Source: Candidatus Peregrinibacteria bacterium (GTDB taxonomy: Bacteria; Patescibacteriota; Gracilibacteria; CAIRYL01; GCA-016699755). Taken from it: DNA of 64,000 bases. Position numbers and translations under genes: made by a program. This document shows, piece after piece, positions 9,601-17,190 of this stretch. Positions within the stretch are counted from its first letter, which is position 1; each line of letters starts with the position of its first letter. The notes under the pieces are model-generated. The model was not told where the DNA came from. It saw only the letters and a program-made list of their open reading frames with translations, and did not search any database. The stretch covers positions 620,001 through 684,000 of the forward strand of contig CP065009.1 in the NCBI GenBank assembly GCA_016699755.1. The letters run 5' to 3'.

Positions 9601-9612
9601 GTGAGAGCATAA
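6601..9612 (+). CDS. treY: Maltooligosyltrehalose synthase (GH13)
   Basis: A 1003-residue protein starting YIPESTYRFQL, then LYLSPI and GSRHGYDITDP, signatures of TreY. GH13 catalytic residues are visible: nucleophile Asp334 in LRIDHPDG, acid/base Glu362 in VAEKIL and the third Asp651 in STHDTKRSEDVRAR. TreY isomerises the reducing-end alpha-1,4 bond of a glucan to the alpha-1,1 bond of maltooligosyltrehalose; TreZ then releases trehalose. No treZ lies in this window, and neighbours are unrelated. At about 1000 residues it is at the long end for the family, with an extended helical insertion around residues 400-620 (Lys/Glu-rich). A terminator follows. An alpha-glucan phosphorylase at 60810-62477 points to glucan storage in the same cell. 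Confidence 0.92.
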   Translation: MEGGKKEYIPESTYRFQLNEDFTFKEAEKLLPYLQELGVGSLYLSPITQAQKGSRHGYDITDPNKINLELGGEEEFEKLASATQAHQMKMLIDFVPNHMAIEKGGNLFWQDVLENGKKSQYAYLFDIHWEDGEGKILLPFLGDHYKNILRNGELKTVYNPENGDFTLAYYDNPFPIDPKTYPHILEPLLKNLESEDEKKTFRKILFRLKNLSNGNDESPAAIEVRRENSIALKKEIQEFFFDESHREALLQYLEKLNGTPRDIESFADLDALITQQHYVLKYWRTAADEINYRRFFDINGLGGLRQKDKRVFDATHKMILRLISEGKIDALRIDHPDGLYDPKQYFQWIQDSVNKKIYVVAEKILAGYGEDHEQIPEKWAVSGTTGYDALNAINGLQADAEGTENISGIYTRFRKSEEIADLQEEVAKEFGDACKNVVSRLYEKMHPEKSVEDMIYETKKWVLRYILASARNYLTEKLKKVAKQRLGACDYSYESLTTALEIFMASYPVYRTYLSENDSRINESDTRYIREAIEGAKKRCHGEEKDPDSRPDTELVIDFIQKTLLCVSQNKNESGHKEASEFSGALQQYTTALIAIAEENTQAYRHFPLSSLNEVGASLEHPTSTTRDFHHFSQELLKNSPNGMVTLSTHDTKRSEDVRARINALSEFPDEWKDNLARWSVMNADKKTNGDSSHKTPQNLPSKNDEYLFYQILLGAWPHEEPKTEEAWNTFVFRIRNYMLKAAKEAKTETSWIDQNQSYENALTRFVELVMDRKKSEIFLDDFQIFQKKIDALGKRNSLLQVVLKNTMPGMPDTYQGNEIFDDSLVDPDNRRSIDFSYRSNLLQRLEKYTESLSSEKIELLFQDSNESGFSGREKKDALKLWITQQTLRVRKKLGDVFTQGDYTPIFGEGESVADHLIAFSRSHGEEEVITVATRLSGKLLKKEAGTEKEAWGEDKIVLKNTPEGVQRRYRDILTGNIFDAKDNTLPLAKVLSVLPVAVLVRA

Positions 9613-9654
9613 AGACACCTTTTCGCCCCTCTCTTTTTATGCAATAAAATTCAG

Positions 9655-9680
9655 AGCCCTCCAAAAGAAGAGGGCTTTTT
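9655..9680 (+). terminator. Intrinsic terminator after treY
   Basis: Stem AGCCCTC/GAGGGCT, 8-nt loop, then a T run at 9676-9680. Confidence 0.75.
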
Positions 9681-9745
9681 GAGCATTGCAACTTTTTCTT
9701 TTTTCCATTTTCGTCGTACGATAAGAGCCTCTCTCTTGCACATCA

Positions 9746-10441
9746 ATGACGAATGAGCTCCTCTTTTTTGGGCTAACCCTTTTTCTATTGGGAACCATAC
9801 TCCTTGCTTTTCGTATCGGACTTTTCGCTCTGTTTTCCACCGTTGCTGTGTACTCGGTGCTTATGAATATTTTTGTCACGAAACAATTTTTTCTCTTTGG
9901 ACTTGCCATCACTGGTGGGAATGCGCTCTACGGTTCTCTTTTTCTCGCTACAGATCTTATTGGGGAACACTACGGAAAACGGGAGGCATTGCAAGCCGTT
10001 GGCATTGGATTTTTCGCTTCGCTCATCTTTGTGATTTGTTCGCAAGTTCTCCTCCTTTTTACGCCAAACGAATATGACTTTACACAAGAATCGCTCAGCA
10101 CTCTTTTTTCCGTAACTCCGCGCATCCTTTTGGGATCACTCCTCGCCTTTGCCATAGCACAAAGCCTAGATGTATTTTTGTTCCAAAAAATAAAAATACT
10201 CACAAATGGAAAACTTCCTTTTGTGCGAAACAATGTTTCCACCATTCTTTCACAAATGGTCGATACACTTATTTTTACTTTTGTAGGTCTCACTTCCATC
10301 TCTCTTTTTGGAATTACTGTTCTAGGAATTTTAGAAAAAAACCTTTTTTGGGAAGTCGCTCTTGCCACCTTTCTTGTAAAGATTCTTGTCGCTGTGCTCG
10401 ATACCCCATTTTTCTATTTGGGATATGTGGTAAAGAAATAG
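9746..10441 (+). CDS. yhhQ: VUT-family transporter, YhhQ-like queuosine-precursor importer
   Basis: A 231-residue integral membrane protein with about six hydrophobic helices. The family signature is visible: GNALYGSLFLATDLIGEHYGKREA (an acidic/aromatic loop after helix 2), NNVSTILSQMVDTLIFTFVG, and a late KILVAVLDTPFFYL helix. VUT/YhhQ proteins import queuosine precursors such as preQ0/preQ1 for tRNA modification; substrate here is inferred from family membership. No queuosine synthesis or tgt gene lies nearby. The gene stands alone after the treY terminator and converges on hisS. Confidence 0.85.
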   Translation: MTNELLFFGLTLFLLGTILLAFRIGLFALFSTVAVYSVLMNIFVTKQFFLFGLAITGGNALYGSLFLATDLIGEHYGKREALQAVGIGFFASLIFVICSQVLLLFTPNEYDFTQESLSTLFSVTPRILLGSLLAFAIAQSLDVFLFQKIKILTNGKLPFVRNNVSTILSQMVDTLIFTFVGLTSISLFGITVLGILEKNLFWEVALATFLVKILVAVLDTPFFYLGYVVKK

Positions 10442-10475
10442 AGAGCTCCACCGTATTTTGAAAAATGGAGAGTAT

Positions 10476-11798
10476 TTATTCTCCCATTTTCCATGTATCT
10501 GGCTTTTGCTCGACCAAGAGCTCATTCATACGATGTAGAATACCATCAAACGGAATGCGCTCTTGCACCCCTTCTTTCATGTCTCGAAGAATAATAATGT
10601 TTTCTCGTACTTCCACGTCTCCTAAAATAAGCGTCCAGCGTGCGCCAAATTTATCTGCCATGCGAAGCTGATTTTTTAATGATGCTTTCCCAATCGCTCC
10701 ACGAACATGAAGTCCCATGTCATGAAGATCGGAAATGAGGCGCATTGCCTTCCCCTTTGCGGGGTCACCGATACACGCCACATAAATATCGACATTATCT
10801 TTTTCTGGAGGAACTACTCCTGCATCTTTTAAGTGCAGAGCAAGGCGCTCCACTCCAGCGGCAAAACCAAATCCTGGTGTTGGCTCTCCTCCCAGCATTT
10901 CCATAAGACCGTCATATCGTCCTCCTCCACACACCGTAAGTCCATCGGAATCGATAAATTCAAAAACCGTATCGCAGTAATAGTCGAGTCCTCGAACAAG
11001 TTTTTGATTTATTTCGTACTGAATTCCAAGCTGATCGAGAAAATGACGAACTTTTTCAAAATATTCTTTTGCTTCATCATCAAGATACCCCTCAAACTTT
11101 GGAGCCAGTTCCGCAAGAATTTTATCATCTTCATCTTTGCTATCAAGAATTCTGAGTGGATTAGAATCAATTCTCTGCTGAGAATCTTCTGAGAGATTTC
11201 GTTTTTTCGGGAGAAAATAATCGCGCAAAGCATTTTCGTATGCCTTTCGATTTTCTGCAGTTCCAATGGTATTAATTTGGAGTGTGAATCGGTCGCGAAC
11301 AAGGAGATCTTCAAGAATCTTGCTTGCCAAAAGAATAATTTGAGCATCGAGTGATGGGTCACGTCCACCAAGCACCTCAACACCATACTGAAAAAACTGA
11401 CGATACCTCCCTTTTTGCGGACGATCGTGACGGAAATTTGGTTCAATATAGTAGAGTTGAACCGGCTGTGGCCAACTTGCCATTCCGTGCTCTAAATACG
11501 CACGACAAATACCAGCTGTTCCTTCTGGACGAAGCGCATAAGTATTATCCCCCATCGTGAGTCGGTACATTTCTTTTTGCAATACATCTGTTTCCGCTCC
11601 AAGGGAACGATCAAAAACACCCGCATCTTCCATAACAGGAGTAGAAATACGCCGAAAAGCCGCTTGACGACATCGGTGACGAACAGCTTTTTTTACCACC
11701 GTAAAATAATCGTGATCTTCAGGAAGAATATCGTGCATTCCTCTTGGCGATTGAAACTTTATAACCTTGTCATCGCCGAAGTTTTCCTGATGAAGCAT
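10476..11798 (-). CDS. hisS: Histidyl-tRNA synthetase
   Basis: About 440 residues of class II synthetase: FQSPRGMHDILPED at the N-terminus, motif 2 in ALRPEGTAGICRAYLEHGM, histidine-specific LVRGLDYYCDTVFEF, motif 3 in GFGFAAGVERL, and a C-terminal anticodon-binding domain ending in ILRDMKEGVQERIPFD. It charges tRNA-His. The frame extends to an ATG at 11831, but the first residues there (MVTRHFFIEI) do not fit the family and the ATG at 11798 is preferred. It is divergent from mraY with 128 nt between the starts. Confidence 0.95.
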   Translation of the reverse strand: MLHQENFGDDKVIKFQSPRGMHDILPEDHDYFTVVKKAVRHRCRQAAFRRISTPVMEDAGVFDRSLGAETDVLQKEMYRLTMGDNTYALRPEGTAGICRAYLEHGMASWPQPVQLYYIEPNFRHDRPQKGRYRQFFQYGVEVLGGRDPSLDAQIILLASKILEDLLVRDRFTLQINTIGTAENRKAYENALRDYFLPKKRNLSEDSQQRIDSNPLRILDSKDEDDKILAELAPKFEGYLDDEAKEYFEKVRHFLDQLGIQYEINQKLVRGLDYYCDTVFEFIDSDGLTVCGGGRYDGLMEMLGGEPTPGFGFAAGVERLALHLKDAGVVPPEKDNVDIYVACIGDPAKGKAMRLISDLHDMGLHVRGAIGKASLKNQLRMADKFGARWTLILGDVEVRENIIILRDMKEGVQERIPFDGILHRMNELLVEQKPDTWKMGE

Positions 11799-11863
11799 GA
11801 GAATTTCAATAAAAAAATGCCGTGTGACCATAGCACATTCTTGAAAAGAAAAAGAATGTTTTT

Positions 11864-11892
11864 TTGTTCTCTGAGGAAAAAACTGACATAAT
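11864..11892 (+). promoter_or_regulatory. Promoter for mraY, defines its start
   Basis: TTGTTC (11864-11869), 17 nt, CATAAT (11887-11892) with upstream TGA (TGACATAAT). The -35 box coincides with the most upstream TTG 'start' of the frame, so translation must begin downstream. Confidence 0.6.
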
Positions 11893-11926
11893 CCCTCCTG
11901 ATATTTTTCTCACTATCTTGAATTCT

Positions 11927-12997
11927 GTGGAACAGCCAGAAGTAATCTTCGAAACCATCCCCTTCCTCATTACCCTTTTTTCGTATGGTGTTGCCACCTT
12001 CTGTTTTTTTCTCCTCCTCCAACCCATCTATTACCGCATTGCCACCACGTTAAAAATACAACAGGAAATTCGCGAACACACCTCTGATGGACGTATTGCT
12101 CAGGTTTTTCGAGCACTTCATCTCAAAAAATCGGGTACACCAACCGGTGGAGGTGTCCTTATTTGGGGTTCTGTACTCATTGTCACTCTTTTTTCTCGCC
12201 TTCTTTCTTTTGTAGGAATAATCGACAAATCTCTTCTTCAACGAGGAGAAGTGTATCTTCCTCTCTTTTCGCTAATAATCATGGGAATTTTTGGCGCAAT
12301 AGACGATTTTTGGAATGCGCGAAAAATCGGAAAAAAACGTGGAATTGAGGTGGCACCAAAAATGATCTTTCTTATCTTTTTTGCTCTCCTCGGAGCGTTG
12401 TGGTTCTTTTTTCGTCTTGGGTACAACGAAATTAGCATCCCTGGAATGGGAATGCTGCAGATAGGATGGCTCGCTATTCCGCTCTATATTTTTGTTATTG
12501 TCGCCACCGCAAACGCAGTGAACATTACCGATGGACTTGATGGGCTCGCAGGAGGTCTTCTTATTACCTCGTTTACCACGTTTGGTGCACTCGCTTTTTT
12601 TCGAGGGCATTTTTTTCTCGCCATTTTTTGTGGGATAATTGTTTCCGCCCTTTTTGCCTTTTTGTGGTTCAATGTTCCTCCTGCGAAATTTTTTATGGGA
12701 GATACGGGCAGTCTTGCTCTTGGCGCCTGCCTCGGAGTAATTGCCCTCATGATTGATGCCGTTGCCATTTTACCGATTGTTGGTATTATTTTTGTCCTCG
12801 AAACCCTTTCTGTCATTATTCAAATTACTTCAAAACGACTTCGGAATGGAAAAAAGATTTTTCTCTCTACTCCAGTTCATCATCATTTTGAGGCGATTGG
12901 ATGGACAGAACCACAAATCGTTATGCGATTTTGGATTATTGGTGGCGCATTTGCTGGTATTGGGCTTATTATCGGACTTGTTGGACTTACCACATAA
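11927..12997 (+). CDS. mraY: Phospho-N-acetylmuramoyl-pentapeptide transferase
   Basis: About 356 residues, ten hydrophobic helices. Family motifs: KKSGTPTGGGVLI, the Asp pair in FGAIDDFWN, NAVNITDGLDGLAGG, FMGDTGSLALG and HHHFEAIGWTEPQIV (the HHH loop). MraY joins UDP-MurNAc-pentapeptide to undecaprenyl phosphate to make lipid I at the inner face of the membrane, so the cell makes peptidoglycan. The promoter predicts a start at GTG 11927 or TTG 11918 rather than TTG 11864. The next gene begins directly after the stop codon. No other mur genes are adjacent, unlike the usual dcw cluster. Confidence 0.94.
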   Translation: MEQPEVIFETIPFLITLFSYGVATFCFFLLLQPIYYRIATTLKIQQEIREHTSDGRIAQVFRALHLKKSGTPTGGGVLIWGSVLIVTLFSRLLSFVGIIDKSLLQRGEVYLPLFSLIIMGIFGAIDDFWNARKIGKKRGIEVAPKMIFLIFFALLGALWFFFRLGYNEISIPGMGMLQIGWLAIPLYIFVIVATANAVNITDGLDGLAGGLLITSFTTFGALAFFRGHFFLAIFCGIIVSALFAFLWFNVPPAKFFMGDTGSLALGACLGVIALMIDAVAILPIVGIIFVLETLSVIIQITSKRLRNGKKIFLSTPVHHHFEAIGWTEPQIVMRFWIIGGAFAGIGLIIGLVGLTT

Positions 12998-13978
12998 ATG
13001 TTCTCACACCAGCAAAAAATAACGGCTTTCTTCGGAGTTCATGCGCTTTCATTCGTAGCGTTCCTTTTTTTTCTTATGCAACTCAAGCTCACCATTGAGC
13101 AAGATATCTCCTCTCTTTCTTGGCAAAGTGTTCTTCTTCCTGTCATTTTTTTTATTATTTCGGTTTCTGGAATTGTTTTCGCTGCTATTCTCCCTTCGTC
13201 TCTCCTTTTGATCTTCCTCCCTGCCTTTCTGGCATTTTTTGCCGGAATGGCTTCGTTTAATGCTCCTCTTGAGTTTTTTCTGAGCGTTGGGCTCCCTCTC
13301 TCTTTTCTCTTCTGGAGCATTCGGCGCAATATGAAAAACCGCATTCATCCAGATTTTACGAATGATGTTCGCCGACCGCTCACTACGCTCTTTCTCTTTC
13401 TCCTCTTCTTCGGTTCTTTCTCTATTTTTCCATGGACATTTCAACAAATCTCTCAGCACTCTCAAGAAATTTCAGGATGGATCACTACTTTTCAACAACC
13501 ACTTCAAGAAAAACTTCAAGAAAAAATAACCGAAGAACTCAAAAATGCCATGAGCAATGAGACAAACACTATGGATACGATATTTGAGCAGAGACTTCAG
13601 GAATCTCTAAAAGTATGTCAAGGAAACACTCCCTGCGAAACGGAAATTCGAAAAAACGCAGAAACAGAAAAAAAACGCATCCTCCAAGAAATGCAGAATG
13701 CCGTTTCATCTTTTGATGAAGGAAATATTTCTCCCGAAAAAACCTCTAATATTATTTCCGAAATACTTCAGGGATTATCAAAAACATCACAAGAACGTTT
13801 TTCGGAAACCACGCTCTTATTTTTGGGAGGATCTCTTCTTTTTACTCTCTTCTCACCCCTTGCTTGGCCACTTTCATTTGTAACAATGCTCCTCTTTTCA
13901 GTTCTATTTTCCTTCTTCAAAATGATTGGTGTTTTGCATGTCACTTATGAAAAAGTTCAGAGAGAAATTATTGTATAA
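12998..13978 (+). CDS. Membrane protein with extracytoplasmic coiled-coil, unknown function
   Basis: Not recognised. 326 residues, ATG immediately after the mraY stop. Visible layout: about four hydrophobic helices in residues 1-120, another at 127-147 (LTTLFLFLLFFGSFSIF), a polar Gln/Glu/Lys-rich helical region of about 125 residues likely forming coiled coil with two Cys nine residues apart (CQGNTPCETE), then one or two C-terminal membrane helices. Its 3' end overlaps tilS by 32 nt. Co-transcription with mraY suggests a role in envelope assembly, but nothing in the sequence shows which. Confidence 0.7.
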   Translation: MFSHQQKITAFFGVHALSFVAFLFFLMQLKLTIEQDISSLSWQSVLLPVIFFIISVSGIVFAAILPSSLLLIFLPAFLAFFAGMASFNAPLEFFLSVGLPLSFLFWSIRRNMKNRIHPDFTNDVRRPLTTLFLFLLFFGSFSIFPWTFQQISQHSQEISGWITTFQQPLQEKLQEKITEELKNAMSNETNTMDTIFEQRLQESLKVCQGNTPCETEIRKNAETEKKRILQEMQNAVSSFDEGNISPEKTSNIISEILQGLSKTSQERFSETTLLFLGGSLLFTLFSPLAWPLSFVTMLLFSVLFSFFKMIGVLHVTYEKVQREIIV

Positions 13979-14885
13979 TCGAGCAAAAGAGCACCTGCAC
14001 CATCTTCTTCAGAAATATAACATTCAGAAAAAGAAAATTCTTCTTGCACTCTCTGGTGGTTCAGATTCTGTCTTTTTAGGAACACTCCTCGCAAAAGAAC
14101 TTCCAAAAGAACTCCTTCTCGTCGCACATTTCGATCACCGATTACGAAAATCCTCCATGCATGATGCCGAATTTTGCAAAGAGTGGGCACAAAAAAACGC
14201 TCTCTGTTTTTTTTCTGAACAATGGGAAAATCCAGAAGATTCTGAGGAAAAAGCAAGAAACGCACGGCAAGCATTTCTCTTTTCACTCGCAAAGCATGAA
14301 GGAGTAGAGGCTATTGCCCTCGGAACACATGGAGATGATAATGCCGAGACTATTTTTCATCATTTTCTCCGCGGATCGGGAGCAAAAGGACTTTCTGGCA
14401 TTTTGGAATTTCATGCAGAAACACAGCTTTTTCGTCCGATTCTCCCCTTTCGAAAACAAGAAATTCTCTCATTTTTAGCAGAAGAAAAAATTACATTCTG
14501 CGAAGATGAAACAAACAGCAGCTCTCGCTACACTCGAAATTTTCTCCGAAATGAGGTTTTCCCTCTGCTCCAAACACGCTTTCCAGATTTTAGGGAAAAC
14601 CTTCTCCGACAAGCAGAGATCTTTCGGCGACAGAGTAATTTTTGCGAGCAAAGTGCCGAAAAATTTCTTGAAGAGCAGAAGGAATACATTTCCCGAAAAG
14701 AATTTTTGTATCTTCCAGAAGCAGTACAAACAGAAGCAATTCGTCAGCTATTCGCTCCGAAAAATCTTGATTTTTCGCAAATAGAAAATGTACGAGCGTT
14801 TTTTTGTATCGGAAAATCTGGAAAAAAAATGTTGCTCTGTGGCAAAAAAATATCTCTTTTCTCCGATGGAATTTTTTTAGAATAA
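13947..14885 (+). CDS. tilS: tRNA(Ile)-lysidine synthetase
   Basis: The PP-loop ATPase motif LLALSGGSDSVFLG is near the N-terminus, followed by HFDHRLR, LGTHGDDNAETIFHHFLRGSG and the family-specific RYTRNFLRNEVFPLL. TilS attaches lysine to C34 of the CAU-anticodon tRNA-Ile, converting it to read AUA. At about 312 residues it is shorter than the roughly 430-residue E. coli enzyme; the last 90 residues appear to be a reduced C-terminal domain. Starts at 13926, 13938 or 13947 are all possible. It is the third gene of the mraY operon. Confidence 0.9.
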   Translation: MKKFREKLLYNRAKEHLHHLLQKYNIQKKKILLALSGGSDSVFLGTLLAKELPKELLLVAHFDHRLRKSSMHDAEFCKEWAQKNALCFFSEQWENPEDSEEKARNARQAFLFSLAKHEGVEAIALGTHGDDNAETIFHHFLRGSGAKGLSGILEFHAETQLFRPILPFRKQEILSFLAEEKITFCEDETNSSSRYTRNFLRNEVFPLLQTRFPDFRENLLRQAEIFRRQSNFCEQSAEKFLEEQKEYISRKEFLYLPEAVQTEAIRQLFAPKNLDFSQIENVRAFFCIGKSGKKMLLCGKKISLFSDGIFLE

Positions 14886-14954
14886 AAAAAATACTATTTA
14901 AATTTATCAAATTGTTTTTAACATAACATTTTTTAATTAAGTATTTTTAATTAG

Positions 14955-14982
14955 TTGACGTATTAAAATATTAATATAAAAT
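14955..14982 (+). promoter_or_regulatory. Promoter for the haem peroxidase gene
   Basis: TTGACG (14955-14960), 16 nt, TAAAAT (14977-14982), within a very AT-rich 119-nt gap. Predicted leader about 16 nt. Confidence 0.55.
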
Positions 14983-15004
14983 ATATAAAATTTTTAAGAC
15001 CATA

Positions 15005-16855
15005 ATGACATTTCGCGGTATTTTTGCTGTTTTTCTTCTCTTGTGTTTCCCTGAAATTATTCTTGCAGATAATCCATTTTCTGCACCCCCTGTTTTTCAA
15101 CAGAGCACACCTTTCGAGGAAACAAAAAGTCCTGTTTCCTCAGAAAATACAACACCAGAAGTTTCAGAAGAAGTTCAGACGGAGAATATTTTCTCCCCCC
15201 CCTTTGTCAATGTACCAGAAGAAGAATCTCTCCCAAGAGAAGAGGAAAATTTTGCAGAAGAATGGGAATTTCCCGAAGTGAAAAAGGAGCTCGGGGCAGA
15301 TGCATTTTTTACAGATCCCCCCAATTCTCTCTCTCGTCTTTTGAAAGAGTTTCGTACCATCACTGGAATAAAAAATAACCCTTGGCATCCCGAATGGGGA
15401 AGCGCCAACACCCCCCTACTCCGCTTTTTTCCATCGAAATACAGCGATAGTCTCTCTTCCCCGGCAGGAAAAACAAGACCGAATCCACGAGAAATTAGTA
15501 ATACGGTTTTTGCGCAAGATACAAGTATTGAAAACAGTCAAGGGCTTACCAGCATGGTGTGGCAGTGGGGACAATTTCTTGACCACGACATTACTTTTAC
15601 TGAAACGCTCTCTTACGAACCGCTTCCTATTGCTGTTCCCGCTGGAGACCCATGGTTTGACGCACAAAATACAGGAACAGAGCAGATTCCATTTCAACGC
15701 TCAGAATATGAGCACGGAAGCGGAAATAGTCCATTTTCTCCGCGAGAACAGATAAATCGGATTACCTCCTTTATTGATGGTTCAAATATATATGGATCCG
15801 ACGAATTGCGAGCAAATGCACTCCGAACATTTTCTGGAGGAAAACTTAAAACGAGCTCTGGAAATCTTCTTCCTAAAAATACAGATGGATTTTCCAATGC
15901 CGGCGGAACTGATCCCAATTTTTTCCTCGCTGGAGACGTACGCGCCAACGAGCAGTTAGGACTTCTCGCTATGCATACACTCTTTGTTCGTGAACACAAT
16001 CGAATTGCAGAGCAAATATTTCTCCAAAAACCACAATTCACCGATGAGCAAATCTACCAACTCTCCCGAAGAATTGTTGTTGCCGAAATTCAAGTCATCA
16101 CCTATCGCGAATTTCTTCCAGCACTTTTGGGAAGAGAATTTCCCTCATACAGAGGCTATAAAGAAAAGGAAGATCCGGGGATTCGAAATGAATTCTCAAC
16201 AGCTGCTTTTCGATTTGGTCACACACTGATCAATACAACTCTTCTCCGACTCGACAACAGAGGAAATGAAATTCCCGAGGGAAATCTTGCGCTACATGAT
16301 AGTTTTTTTCGACCCGATCTCGTGAAAAAAGATGAAGATATTGGGTATCTCCTAAAGGGATTAACGGTGCAAAAAATGCAAGAACTCGACACATTCGTGG
16401 TCGATGATTTGCGGAACGCCCTCTTTGGCACTGCCGGTTCTGGCGGAATGGATTTAGTTTCCCTCAACATTCAACGCGGACGTGATCATGGTCTTCCATC
16501 ATATACAGAACTCAGAGCATATTTGGAACTTCCGCCCATAAGAAATTTTTCTGACATTACTAAAGAAGAGAAGATCCAAAATAGACTCCGAGATACCTAT
16601 GGAAGCGTGGAGAATATTGATGCGTGGGTAGGAATGCTGGCAGAAGATCATATTCCTGAGGCAAGTATGGGAAGAACCATGAAGCGACTCGTTGTTCGAC
16701 AATTCATTGCGCTACGTGAAGGAGATCAATTTTGGTATGAAAGAATTTTTCAGGGACGGAACAAAAATATCTTGGAACGAACGAGACTTTCAAACATTAT
16801 CCGAAAAAATACACAGATCAGCAATCTCCCAAGAGATGTTTTTACCGGAAAGTAA
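15005..16855 (+). CDS. Secreted animal-type haem peroxidase
   Basis: A 616-residue protein with a signal peptide (residues 1-21, cleavage after ILA) and an acidic, Pro/Glu-rich spacer to about 95. The catalytic domain belongs to the peroxidase-cyclooxygenase (An_peroxidase) superfamily. Distal site: QFLDHDITFTE with Asp193-His194. Then FIDGSNIYGSD, catalytic Arg313 and Glu316 in GDVRANEQ, HTLFVREHNRIA, proximal His406 in FRFGHTLI, and NIQRGRDHGLPSY. Asp193 and Glu316 match the two residues that form ester bonds to haem in myeloperoxidase; the myeloperoxidase Met after the Glu is Gln here, so no sulfonium bond is expected. Such enzymes use H2O2 to oxidise halides, thiocyanate or phenols outside the cell. 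It stands alone with its own promoter and no haem synthesis gene nearby. Confidence 0.93.
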   Translation: MTFRGIFAVFLLLCFPEIILADNPFSAPPVFQQSTPFEETKSPVSSENTTPEVSEEVQTENIFSPPFVNVPEEESLPREEENFAEEWEFPEVKKELGADAFFTDPPNSLSRLLKEFRTITGIKNNPWHPEWGSANTPLLRFFPSKYSDSLSSPAGKTRPNPREISNTVFAQDTSIENSQGLTSMVWQWGQFLDHDITFTETLSYEPLPIAVPAGDPWFDAQNTGTEQIPFQRSEYEHGSGNSPFSPREQINRITSFIDGSNIYGSDELRANALRTFSGGKLKTSSGNLLPKNTDGFSNAGGTDPNFFLAGDVRANEQLGLLAMHTLFVREHNRIAEQIFLQKPQFTDEQIYQLSRRIVVAEIQVITYREFLPALLGREFPSYRGYKEKEDPGIRNEFSTAAFRFGHTLINTTLLRLDNRGNEIPEGNLALHDSFFRPDLVKKDEDIGYLLKGLTVQKMQELDTFVVDDLRNALFGTAGSGGMDLVSLNIQRGRDHGLPSYTELRAYLELPPIRNFSDITKEEKIQNRLRDTYGSVENIDAWVGMLAEDHIPEASMGRTMKRLVVRQFIALREGDQFWYERIFQGRNKNILERTRLSNIIRKNTQISNLPRDVFTGK

Positions 16856-16924
16856 GCGAGAGACTTGCCCTCCAATAAAAAAAACGGCAGTATTTGCAAA
16901 GAGTTTGGTTGCCAAAAAAAACAG

Positions 16925-16999
16925 TGCCCGGTAGCCAAGTGGTAAGGCAGCGGACTTTGAATCCGCCATTCGTTGGTTCGATCCCAACCCGGGCAGCCA
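16925..16999 (+). tRNA. tRNA-Gln (anticodon TTG)
   Basis: Acceptor stem TGCCCGG pairs with CCGGGCA, followed by discriminator G and an encoded CCA (16997-16999). The anticodon arm CGGAC-TTTGAAT-CCG carries TTG, and the T-arm shows GGTTCGATCC. Confidence 0.97.
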
Positions 17000-17013
17000 T
17001 TTTCTCAAATGTT

Positions 17014-17045
17014 AAAGGAGTTGCATTTCGTTTTCTCCTTTTTTT
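17014..17045 (+). terminator. Intrinsic terminator after tRNA-Gln
   Basis: Stem AAAGGAG/CTCCTTT with a 14-nt loop, then T run to 17045. The loop region TTGCATTTC (17021-17029) is also an exact inverted copy of GAAATGCAA at 17092-17100, so an alternative longer fold is possible. Confidence 0.55.
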
Positions 17046-17122
17046 GATGTGGATGAATAGAGCGATGATAAAAAAATCATGAAGTTGTTGAGAAATGCAA
17101 TTTATTAGATACCTCCATTTGT

Positions 17123-17151
17123 TTGACATTGTTATGTTATTATTTTAAAAT
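17123..17151 (+). promoter_or_regulatory. Promoter for prsW
   Basis: TTGACA (17123-17128), 17 nt, TAAAAT (17146-17151). Predicted leader about 33 nt to the ATG at 17191; A/C-rich, no Shine-Dalgarno. Confidence 0.7.
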
Positions 17152-17190
17152 TTAATAACGCAACAGAAACACCATTCACAAAACACACAC

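Noticed and set aside
10443..10500. Terminator between yhhQ and hisS
   Set aside because: The possible stem (ATGGAGA/TCTCCCAT) has a bulge and a short T run and lies partly in the hisS coding end; too weak to call.
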